Positions 47,438 to 54,984 of a DNA stretch of 64,000 bases are shown here, piece after piece (the first letter of the stretch is position 1; the number at the start of each line of letters is the position of its first letter). The position numbers and the translations under genes were made by a program. Source of the stretch: Burkholderiales bacterium (lineage in GTDB: Bacteria > Pseudomonadota > Gammaproteobacteria > Burkholderiales > Burkholderiaceae_C). The notes under the pieces were generated by a model. The model was not told the DNA's origin, searched no databases, and worked only from the letters and a program-made list of their open reading frames with translations. The DNA is taken from the NCBI GenBank assembly GCA_020354665.1, contig CP070653.1:1280083-1344082 (forward strand), given 5' to 3'.

Positions 47438-47884
47438 TCAGGGCTTGCTGCCCGTCGGGAAGGGCCAGGCTGCTTGGGGACTGAGCGCTGTACGCGCCGC
47501 AGGCGCAGGCTCTTTCTTGGCTGCCGGCTTGCGCGCGGTCGCCTTCTTCCTGGCGGCTTTTCTCGCCGGCGCCCGCTTCTTGGCCGCGGCCTTCTTCACC
47601 GCCTTCTTGGCTACCTTCTTCTTCGCGGCCCGCTTCACCGCCTTCTTGGCTACCTTCTTCTTCGCGGCCCGCTTCACCGCCTTCTTGGCTACGGCCTTCT
47701 TCGCGGCCCGCTTCACCGCCTTCTTGGCGACCTTCTTCTTCGCGGCCCGCTTCACCACCTTCTTGGCGACCTTCTTCTTCGCGGCCCGCTTCACCGCCTT
47801 CTTGGCCGGTGCCTTCTTCTTGGCCGTTGCCTTCTTCTTGGCCGGTGCCTTCTTCGCCTTCTTTGCCTTCTTCGCAGTTGCCAT
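47438..47884 (-). CDS. Lysine-rich histone H1-like nucleoid protein
   Basis: A 148-residue, extremely basic protein made almost wholly of Lys, Ala, Arg and Val, like the eukaryotic H1 C-terminal tail and the bacterial HctB/AlgP/BpH1 group. It is expected to coat or compact DNA. The core consists of five 13-residue repeats of the form KAVKRAAKKKVAK. The tail (PAPAARTALSPQAAWPFPTG) is not basic. The ATG at 47884 (MATAKKAKK) has GGAG seven bases upstream; a longer frame from 47941 adds a cysteine-rich, unlikely leader. It has its own terminator and is probably monocistronic. Repeat number is likely to vary between strains. Confidence 0.9.
   Translation of the reverse strand: MATAKKAKKAKKAPAKKKATAKKKAPAKKAVKRAAKKKVAKKVVKRAAKKKVAKKAVKRAAKKAVAKKAVKRAAKKKVAKKAVKRAAKKKVAKKAVKKAAAKKRAPARKAARKKATARKPAAKKEPAPAARTALSPQAAWPFPTGSKP
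47601..47795 (-). repeat. 39-bp tandem repeat, five copies, inside the histone-like gene
   Basis: Five consecutive 39-bp units begin at 47601, 47640, 47679, 47718 and 47757 (plus-strand coordinates). They encode the 13-residue K/A/V/R block of the histone-like protein. Units are nearly identical, with a few substitutions: a Lys to Ala change in the third protein block and Ala to Val near the N-terminal side. Copies in whole-codon length mean that slippage or recombination would lengthen or shorten the protein without frameshift. Confidence 0.9.
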
Positions 47885-48102
47885 TTCAATCTCCTTGATC
47901 AAGTTGCAAAGAGCACCGCACTGCTCGATGCAGCGCGGCAATTCACCGCCCGAAGTCTTCCCGCGTCTTTCAGTGCCGCAGGCGCCGCGGTTCGGTGAAC
48001 GGGGTTGCGACGCAACGCCAGCTTGGACAACTGGTCTTTGCGCATCGCGAATCTTGATCTGTCTATCGTTGCCGCAACCGGCGCGGGCACCGCGGCCCGA
48101 CG

Positions 48103-49296
48103 TCAGTCCCAGCTCAACGCGCCACCGGTCTGATACTCGATGACGCGCGTTTCGAAAAAGTTACGCTCCTTTTTCAAGTCAATCATCTCGCTCATCCACG
48201 GGAACGGGTTCTCCTCGTTCGGGAAGAGCGCGTCCAAACCGATCTGCGTGGCACGCCGGTTGGCGATATAGCGCAGATAGCCCTTGAACATCGAGGCGTT
48301 GAGTCCCAACACGCCGCGCGGCATGGTGTCCTCGGCATAGCGGTACTCGAGCTCGACGGCCTTCAGTAACAACTCCTTGACCTCGGCCTAGAAGTGCGGT
48401 GTCCACAGCTGCGGATTCTCGAGCTTGATCGCGTTGATCATGTCGATGCCGAAATTGCAGTGCATCGATTCGTCGCGCAGGATGTACTGGTACTGTTCGG
48501 CGGCGCCGGTCATCTTGTTCTGTCGACCCAACGCCAGGATCTGCGTGAACCCCACGTAGAAGAACAGCCCCTCCATCAGGCACGCAAACACGATGATGGA
48601 CTTCAGCAGCGTCTGGTCCGCCTCGAGCGTGCCCGTCCTGAAGGAGGAGTCCATGATCGCGTCGATGAAGGGGATCAGGAATTCGTCCTTGTCGCGAATC
48701 GAATCGATCTCTTGATAGGCATTGAAGATCTCGCCCTCGTCCAGGCCCAGTGATTCGACGATGTACTGGTAGGCGTGCGTGTGAATCGCCTCCTCGAACG
48801 CCTGGCGCAGCAGGAACTGGCGGCACTCCGGTGCCGTGATGTGGCGGTAGGTCCCAAGCGTGATGTTGTTGGCCGCCAGCGAATCCGCGGTCACGAAAAA
48901 GCCCAGGTTGCGCTTGACGATGCGACGCTCGTCCTCGCTGAGTCCGTTGGGATCCTTCCACGTCGCAATGTCGCGCGACATGTTGATCTCCTGGGGCATC
49001 CAGTGGTTGGCACAGGTCGCGAGGTACTTCTCCCACGCCCACTTGTACTTGAACGGGACCAGCTGATTGACGTCGGTGCGCCCGTTGATGATCCGCTTGT
49101 CCGCCACGTTGACGCGGCGCTGCGAGACAACAGGCGCCTTCTGCTCCGGCGGCACGCGCTCGGCCGTCGTCGGTGCAAGCTGCGGAGGGTGCGAGCCGGG
49201 GGACGGATAGGCCGCGCGCGCATCGAATTGCGGGGATGGCACGGAGCGATTCGGAGGAATCGGGGTGGATCTGACTTCTTCTTCCCAAACCAGCAT
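48103..49296 (-). pseudogene. nrdB: Ribonucleotide reductase beta subunit, interrupted by in-frame amber codon
   Basis: Class I ribonucleotide reductase small subunit, which houses the di-iron/tyrosyl-radical cofactor. Iron ligands and radical residue are all present with E. coli-like spacing: Asp138, Glu169, His172, Tyr176, Glu242, Glu276, His279. After residue 302 (LWTPHF) a TAG occurs at 48388-48390, and the same frame then continues for 94 more family-typical residues (VELEYRYAEDTMPRGVLG... to EYQTGGALSWD). Homologues usually have Gln here, and CAG to TAG is one base change. Without the tail the protein would lack the NrdA-binding end. Read-through, sequence error and real mutation are all possible. 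ATG at 49296 has AGGA upstream. Confidence 0.88.
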
Positions 49297-49466
49297 GCAC
49301 GTGGTTCCTAATGGGTGCGCATTATGAGAGTGTTGCGTCCAAACACCAAGCACTTCTTGACATCGCGGCGCCCTCGATGTTGTTGTTCAGCATCGCAGTG
49401 CTTTGTGCTCGAACGCGTCCAAGGGTGCTGTCGCGGTACGCGACGATCCGCGTATCGCGTCCAGAT

Positions 49467-52343
49467 TCACTGGCAAGCCTCGCACGTCGGATCGTCGATC
49501 GCGCAGAACCTGACGTCAGCGACGATGTCCTGCGCACCGTCCGGTCCGGCATGAAGGCTCGAGCCTGTCGTCGGCACCGCGTTGAGCTGGCGGGTGTTCA
49601 CCGTGCTCATCTCGACGTGGGTCGCGCTTTGCGTACGCAGGTAGTAGGTCGTCTTCAGGCCGCGCACCCAAGCCAGTTTGTAGGTTTCATCGAGCTTCTT
49701 TCCCGAGGCGCCCGCCATGTAGATGTTCAGCGATTGAGACTGGTCGATCCATTTCTGGCGGCGCGCCGCCGCCTCCACCAGCCACCGCGGGTCGATCTCG
49801 AACGCCGTTGCGTACAGCCGCTTGAGGTCGTCGGGAACGCGATCGATGGCGTGCAACGATCCCTTGAAGTGCTTGAGATCCATCAGCATCACGTCGTCCC
49901 AGAGCCCCAGCGCCTTCAGCTCGCGTACCAGGTACTCGTTGACGACGGTGAACTCGCCCGAGAGGTTGGACTTGACCGACAGGTTGCCGAAGCTGGGTTC
50001 GATCGACGCGTCCACGCCAATGATGTTCGAGATGGTCGCCGTCGGCGCGATCGCCACGCAGTTCGAGTTGCGCATGCCGTGGGCCGCGATCCGCCGGCGT
50101 AGCGCGTCCCAGTCCATCGTCGTGGAACGGTCCACCTCGACATACCCTCCGCGCTGCCGCGCCAGGAGCTCCAGGGAATCGAGCGGGAGAATGCCGCGAT
50201 CCCACAACGAACCTCCATAGCTCAAGTAGCGACCGCGCTCCTGCGCCAGCTCGGTGGAGGCCCAGTAGGCGTGATAGCACACCGCCTCCATCGACCGGTC
50301 GGCGAATGCGACGGCGTCCGGGCTCGCATACGGCACCCGCAGCTGGTACAGGCAATCCTGGAAGCCCATGATGCCCAGCCCTACGGGCCGATGCCGCAGG
50401 TTGGAGTCGCGCGCCTTCTTGACCGCGTAATAGTTGATGTCGATGACGTTGTCGAGCATGCGCATGGCCGTCGAGACCGTCCGTTTGAGCTTGTCCTGGT
50501 CGATCGCTAGACCCTCGGTGCCCGGTTTGAGGTGCTGGGCCAGGTTGATCGAGCCGAGGTTGCACACCGCGATCTCCGAGTTGCTGGTATTCAGCGTGAT
50601 CTCGGTACACAGGTTGCTCGAGTGCACGACACCTGCATGCTGCTGCGGGTTCCGCACGTTGCACGCGTCCTTGAAGGTGAGCCACGGATGGCCGGTCTCG
50701 AACAGCATCGACAGCATCTTGCGCCACAGATCCTTGGCCGGCATCCGCTTGTACAGCTTGATCTCGCCGCGGTCGGCTTTCTCCTCGTAGGCGGCGTATG
50801 CAGTCTCGAACTCGACCCCGAACTTGTCGTGCAGGTCTGGGCACGTCGACGGCGAGAACAGCGTCCAGTGGCCATCCTCCAGCACGCGCTTCATGAACAG
50901 GTCCGGGATCCAGCTGGCGGTGTTCATGTCATGCGTGCGCCTGCGGTCATCGCCGGTGTTCTTGCGCAACTCGAGAAACTCCTCGATGTCGAGGTGCCAC
51001 GCTTCGAGGTATGCACACACGGCCCCCTTGCGCTTGCCACCCTGATTGACGGCCACCGCGGTGTCGTTGACCACCTTCAGGAAGGGCACCACGCCTTGGC
51101 TCTCGCCGTTGGTGCCCTTGATGTAAGAGCCCATCGCGCGCACGCTCGTCCAGTCGTTGCCCAGCCCGCCAGCGAACTTGGACAGCAGCGCGTTCTCCTT
51201 CAGGGCTTCATAGATGCCCTCCAGATCGTCCGATACCGTGGTCAGGTAGCAGCTCGACAGCTGTGACCTGCGGGTGCCGCTGTTGAAGAGCGTCGGGGTG
51301 CTGGACATAAAGTCGAAGCCCGACAGCACCTCGTAGAACTCGATCGCACGGACCTCGCGGTCGATCTCGTTGAGGGCCAGGCCCATGGCGACGCGCATGA
51401 AGAACGCTTGCGGCATCTCGATGCGGCGCTTGTCGACATGCAGGAAATACCGGTCGTACAGCGTCTGCAGGCCGAGGTAGTCGAACTTGAGGTCACGTTC
51501 GGCCTTCAGTGCCGCAGCCAGACGATCGAGGTTGAACTGCAAGAGTCTCTCGTCGAGCAGTTCCGCCCGTACCCCCTGCGCGATGAACCGGGGGAAGTAC
51601 TCGCGGTAGCGTTCATCCATTTGATGCTGGGCTACCTCTTCACCAAGAATCTCACGCCGGATCTGATGCAGCAGCAACCGCGCGGTGGCGCGCGTGTAGG
51701 CCGGCTCCTTCTCGATCAGCGTACGTGCCGCCAAGATCGCCGCCTTGTAGACCTCATCGATCGGCACGCCGTCGTACAGGTTGCGGCGGGTTTCGGCAAG
51801 GATGGGCTCCGGCGAAACGTCGGCGTCCAGGTCGGCGCAGGCCGATCCAACCACCGCCGCGAGTCGGTCCATGTCCAGCGGCACGCGCCGACCGCCGTCG
51901 ACAACAGTCAGCGTCGGTGCCTTCGGTGCGGTCACAGATGCCTGCCGCGCGCGTTCCTGCGAGCGCCGCTCGCGGTACAGCACGTAGGCGCGAGCCACCT
52001 CATGGTGGCCGCCCCGCATCAGGCCAAGTTCGACTTGGTCCTGCACGTCCTCGATGTGGAACGTGCCCCCGCTCGGGCGGGAACGCACCAGCGCCTTCGC
52101 CACCGTCTCGGTCAGCCGGTCGACTGTTTCGCGGACGCTGGCCGACGCCGCTCCCTGCCTGCCGTGCACAGCCAGGAAAGCCTTCATCAGAGCGACCGCG
52201 ATCTTGTTCGGCTCGAAGGCCACCACCGCGCCGTTGCGCCGGATGATCTGGTAGTCCTGGTAACGGGACGCCCCGGCATTGACAAGAGCGGTCGCACTGG
52301 GTGGATAACCCGCCGATGTCGCCGTGACCTCTATTGCTTGCAT
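49467..52343 (-). CDS. nrdA: Ribonucleoside-diphosphate reductase alpha subunit
   Basis: Large subunit that reduces ribonucleotides to deoxyribonucleotides. The 958-residue protein begins with an ATP-cone (IIRRNGAVVAFEPNKIAVAL, quoted as RNGAVVAFEPNKIAVAL) and a second cone-like segment (~170-260). It continues into the catalytic barrel with STPTLFNSGTRRSQLSSCYL (active-site Cys in SSCYL), GGLGNDWTSVRA, SSNLCTEITLNTS with the radical Cys, AVCNLGSINLA and MNTASWIPDLFMKRV. It ends in the redox tail DDPTCEACQ. The ATG at 52343 was chosen because AGGAG lies five bases upstream; the frame is open further up but with no conservation. nrdB follows 170 bp downstream. Confidence 0.97.
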   Translation of the reverse strand: MQAIEVTATSAGYPPSATALVNAGASRYQDYQIIRRNGAVVAFEPNKIAVALMKAFLAVHGRQGAASASVRETVDRLTETVAKALVRSRPSGGTFHIEDVQDQVELGLMRGGHHEVARAYVLYRERRSQERARQASVTAPKAPTLTVVDGGRRVPLDMDRLAAVVGSACADLDADVSPEPILAETRRNLYDGVPIDEVYKAAILAARTLIEKEPAYTRATARLLLHQIRREILGEEVAQHQMDERYREYFPRFIAQGVRAELLDERLLQFNLDRLAAALKAERDLKFDYLGLQTLYDRYFLHVDKRRIEMPQAFFMRVAMGLALNEIDREVRAIEFYEVLSGFDFMSSTPTLFNSGTRRSQLSSCYLTTVSDDLEGIYEALKENALLSKFAGGLGNDWTSVRAMGSYIKGTNGESQGVVPFLKVVNDTAVAVNQGGKRKGAVCAYLEAWHLDIEEFLELRKNTGDDRRRTHDMNTASWIPDLFMKRVLEDGHWTLFSPSTCPDLHDKFGVEFETAYAAYEEKADRGEIKLYKRMPAKDLWRKMLSMLFETGHPWLTFKDACNVRNPQQHAGVVHSSNLCTEITLNTSNSEIAVCNLGSINLAQHLKPGTEGLAIDQDKLKRTVSTAMRMLDNVIDINYYAVKKARDSNLRHRPVGLGIMGFQDCLYQLRVPYASPDAVAFADRSMEAVCYHAYWASTELAQERGRYLSYGGSLWDRGILPLDSLELLARQRGGYVEVDRSTTMDWDALRRRIAAHGMRNSNCVAIAPTATISNIIGVDASIEPSFGNLSVKSNLSGEFTVVNEYLVRELKALGLWDDVMLMDLKHFKGSLHAIDRVPDDLKRLYATAFEIDPRWLVEAAARRQKWIDQSQSLNIYMAGASGKKLDETYKLAWVRGLKTTYYLRTQSATHVEMSTVNTRQLNAVPTTGSSLHAGPDGAQDIVADVRFCAIDDPTCEACQ

Positions 52344-52535
52344 TTGGTCTCCTCTTCGAACTTCAACTCGGAACATCGAGGCTTCGCGGCGGGTGCCGCG
52401 GCGGCATCGACGCCCTGGTGATCCGTGGCCGCAGTGAGCGCGATGAAGCTGCTGCCCCTTCGTGCACCGCCACCGCCCTGCGCGTCGGAGCGCACGCAAA
52501 GTCAGAGTCGGCGCAGGGACGCGAGATTAGCACGA

Positions 52536-52551
52536 GCACTAGATCTAGCGT
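52536..52551 (-). promoter_or_regulatory. Candidate NrdR box 1
   Basis: GCACTAGATCTAGCGT, with the perfect 10-bp palindrome CTAGATCTAG at its centre, resembles the proteobacterial NrdR recognition site (ACACTAKATSTAGTGT-like). Together with the second box 31 bp away it forms the typical pair in front of ribonucleotide reductase genes. NrdR represses nrd genes when dATP is abundant. Confidence 0.65.
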
Positions 52552-52566
52552 GCAAGACGAGACTGT

Positions 52567-52582
52567 ACGCTAGCGGTAGTGT
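52567..52582 (-). promoter_or_regulatory. Candidate NrdR box 2
   Basis: ACGCTAGCGGTAGTGT is an imperfect match to the NrdR palindrome. Its centre is 31 bp from that of the first box, that is three helical turns, the spacing usual for paired NrdR boxes. It is the promoter-distal box relative to nrdA. Confidence 0.6.
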
Positions 52583-52777
52583 GTTTCCGATCGTAAGCGG
52601 CGTCGATCGAGCTGGCCCGGGAAATCGCCGTGCCGATCTCCTCCGCGGGCCGCGTCGTGCCAGCACCCGGGCACAGCGGGTCGCGTCGTTATTGGGCTGA
52701 ATCGGTCATTGCGGCGCCCAGGCGGCATGAATCCATGGTGCGCGCACGTATCGCGTTTGTTCGCGCGGCCGCGCGGG

Positions 52778-53362
52778 TCATGCCGCGGCGGCACCCAGCG
52801 CAGGAACTTGCGCGACCCGGCTGAGCAAGCTCGCGCGCAACCGGAGCCAATCGAAACCCGGGCCGGGGTCAAACTTGCGCCCAGGAGCGACGTGCTCGTG
52901 ACCGACCACCGCTGTGATCGGGTAGCGCCGAGTCACTGCGCCGACGAGTCGGGACAGCGTCTCGTACTGGGCCAGCTCGAAAGGGTTGCCTTCGAGCCCT
53001 TCGAGTTCGATGCCGACGGAGAAGTCGTTGCAGTTCTCGCGCCCGCGCCACGACGACCGGCCCGCGTGCCAAGCCCGATGATTGCAGTCGACGAACTGCA
53101 CGCAATCTCCGTTGCGCAGCACGAGGAAGTGCGACGACACCTTCAGACCGCGAATCTGCAAGAAATAGGGATGGGCTTCCCAATCGAGCCGATTGGTGAA
53201 CAAGTGCTCGATCGAATCGCCGCCGTATTCGCCGGGCGGCAGGCTGATCGAATGCACAACGATCAGCTCAACGGCTACATCCTTCGGCCGCGCTCCGCAA
53301 TTGGGCGAGGACCTGCGTCGCGCACCGGTCCACCAGCCGCCGCGCCAGCGAGGCGCGCTCAC
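52778..53362 (-). CDS. ampD: 1,6-anhydro-N-acetylmuramyl-L-alanine amidase
   Basis: Zinc amidase that cleaves anhydro-muropeptides in cell-wall recycling, thereby limiting beta-lactamase induction. The 194-residue protein has SSPNCGARPK, the first zinc His in IVVHSISLPPGEYGG, FTNRLDWEAHPYF, VSSHFLVLRNGDCVQFV, RAWHAGRSSWRGRENCNDFSVG (WHAGRSSW and NCNDFS) and the remaining ligands in VVGHEHVAPGRKFDPGPGFDW (GHEHVAPGRKFDPG). The GTG at 53362 overlaps the pilR stop (GTGA) and gives the family length; the frame is open much further upstream inside pilR. The third gene of pilS-pilR-ampD. Confidence 0.95.
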   Translation of the reverse strand: MSAPRWRGGWWTGARRRSSPNCGARPKDVAVELIVVHSISLPPGEYGGDSIEHLFTNRLDWEAHPYFLQIRGLKVSSHFLVLRNGDCVQFVDCNHRAWHAGRSSWRGRENCNDFSVGIELEGLEGNPFELAQYETLSRLVGAVTRRYPITAVVGHEHVAPGRKFDPGPGFDWLRLRASLLSRVAQVPALGAAAA

Positions 53363-54984
53363 GCGTCGACCGCCCGGTCGAGCCCGACCTGCTCCGCCAC
53401 GTTGATCGAAAGCCGCGCCATGCGATAGCGCATCTGACGCAGCGACAAACCGAGACTGGCGCCCGCGGCGGTGCGGTTGTAGCGGTGGCGCTCGAGCGCT
53501 CGAACCAGAATGTCGCGCTCGACGCCGTCGAGGTACTTCTCGAGGTCGTTGGGCAGGGGCGTCTCGTCGGCCGACAGCCGCGGCGGCGCCGTCGCCGCGT
53601 CGGGCCGCGCCGGCGCAAGCTCGACCTCGCCCGCCCCGCACTCGCCCCCGTCGAGGTCCGGCAGGCCAAGGTCGGCCGCCTCGATCACGTCGCTGCCCGA
53701 CAGCGCAACGGCGCGGTGGAGCAGGTTCTCCAGTTCGCGCACGTTGCCGGGGAATGCGTAGAACCGAAGGTGCCTGGCCGCTTCGCTCGAAAGACGCGGC
53801 GCGGGAAAGACGCCCGCGTCACGCGCAATCCGCTCCAGCACGCTTTCGCTGATCTGGTCCAGGTCCTCGATACGCTCGCGCAGCGGCGGCACGCGGATCT
53901 GGATCACATTGAGCCGGTAGAAGAGATCCTGCCTGAACCGGCCTGTCAGGACCTCGGTGGCCAGATCCTTGTGTGTTGCACTGACGATGCGCACATCGGC
54001 CGGCACCTCGCTGACGGCACCGACCGGGCGCACCGAGCGCTCCTGGATCGCGCGCAGCAGCTTGCTCTGCATCGTCAGCGGCAGGTCCCCGATCTCGTCG
54101 AGAAACAAAGTGCCGCCGGCGGCTGCCTGGAAGAACCCTTGCCGATCCTCGTTGGCACCCGTGAACGCGCCCTTGCGGTAGCCGAAGAACTCGGCCTCGA
54201 GCAGCTGCTCGGGAATCGCTCCGCAGTTGACCGCAATGAACGGCGCGGCTCGACGCGCGCTGCCCTCGTGGATCGCGCGCGCAACCAACTCCTTGCCGGT
54301 CCCCGACTCACCTTGCAGCAGCACCGGCGCCATGCTGCGAGCTACCTTGCCGATCAGTGCGCGTACCTGCCGCATCGCCTCCGACTGGCCCGCGAGCCGG
54401 TTGAGCGCCGGAGCCGACCCAGCCGGCTTTGCCTGCTGGTCCGCTGCAAAGGGACCGTCAAGCCCGATAGTCGACCCGGTGTCTCTCGTCCGCACCGCGG
54501 ACGCAGGCGGTGGCGTGCGCGCGGGCGACCCCGGCCTCGCGGCAGATGCCTCGCGCGGTGTGGGCGACGACGGCAGGTTCTCCGGCACCACCGTCGGCGC
54601 CGCAACCGGCATGCGGCCAAGAGCGGAGGCGACAACCTGGCGAAACTGGCGAAGATCAACCGGCTTGGTCAGGTAATCGTACGCGCCGGCCTTCAGTGCC
54701 TCTACCGCGTTCTCCGCAGATCCGAACGCGGTGATCACGATCGCTTTCTCGGCGCGCCCGCCGTCCTCGAGGCGCCTCAGGATATCGAGCCCCGTTCCGT
54801 CGGGCAGCCGCATGTCGGTGATGACTGCGCTGTAATCGGTCTCGCCGAGCCGAGCCAGCGCCTCCTCGACGGATCCTGCTGTTTCGACGTCATAGCCCTC
54901 CCGAATCAGTGTCAATTCGTACAGCGTGCGCAGATCGGGCTCGTCGTCGACGACCAGCAGATTGACTTTCGACGGCGTGTTCAT
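53359..54984 (-). CDS. pilR: Sigma-54-dependent response regulator PilR
   Basis: NtrC-family activator, expected to drive sigma-54 transcription of the major pilin gene. The 541-residue protein has a receiver domain (LLVVDDEPDL, phospho-acceptor in VITDMRLPDGTGL, Lys in DYLTKPVDL) and a Pro/Ala-rich linker (~125-200). The AAA+ domain has Walker A GESGTGKELVARAIHEGS, the sigma-54-contacting GAFTGA loop and Walker B GGTLFLDEIGDLPL. The C-terminal Fis-type helix-turn-helix is RYNRTAAGASLGLSLRQMRY (NRTAAGASLGLSLRQ). The start overlaps the pilS stop (ATGA at 54981-54984), and its own stop overlaps ampD. Confidence 0.96.
   Translation of the reverse strand: MNTPSKVNLLVVDDEPDLRTLYELTLIREGYDVETAGSVEEALARLGETDYSAVITDMRLPDGTGLDILRRLEDGGRAEKAIVITAFGSAENAVEALKAGAYDYLTKPVDLRQFRQVVASALGRMPVAAPTVVPENLPSSPTPREASAARPGSPARTPPPASAVRTRDTGSTIGLDGPFAADQQAKPAGSAPALNRLAGQSEAMRQVRALIGKVARSMAPVLLQGESGTGKELVARAIHEGSARRAAPFIAVNCGAIPEQLLEAEFFGYRKGAFTGANEDRQGFFQAAAGGTLFLDEIGDLPLTMQSKLLRAIQERSVRPVGAVSEVPADVRIVSATHKDLATEVLTGRFRQDLFYRLNVIQIRVPPLRERIEDLDQISESVLERIARDAGVFPAPRLSSEAARHLRFYAFPGNVRELENLLHRAVALSGSDVIEAADLGLPDLDGGECGAGEVELAPARPDAATAPPRLSADETPLPNDLEKYLDGVERDILVRALERHRYNRTAAGASLGLSLRQMRYRMARLSINVAEQVGLDRAVDA

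Larger units (their letters stand above)
52344..52777. other. nrdA upstream region, no gene
   Basis: This 434-bp spacer between the end of ampD and the start of nrdA contains no supported gene; its plus-strand reading frames are Arg/Ala-rich and unmotivated. It holds two candidate NrdR boxes, about 200 bases before the nrdA start. Between and over them the minus strand has TTGCAC and GCTAAT/TAATCT elements that could be a promoter, giving an untranslated leader of roughly 180 bases. Confidence 0.55.

Noticed and set aside
47601-47795. Regular 39-bp direct repeats considered as a CRISPR array
   Set aside because: Units are contiguous without unique spacers and lie in frame in a Lys/Ala-rich protein gene; no cas genes are present.
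48103-49296. nrdB considered as frameshifted, or TAG read as pyrrolysine
   Set aside because: Both parts are in the same frame, so no frameshift is needed. No pyl genes are seen, the position is normally Gln, and pyrrolysine is not expected in this lineage.
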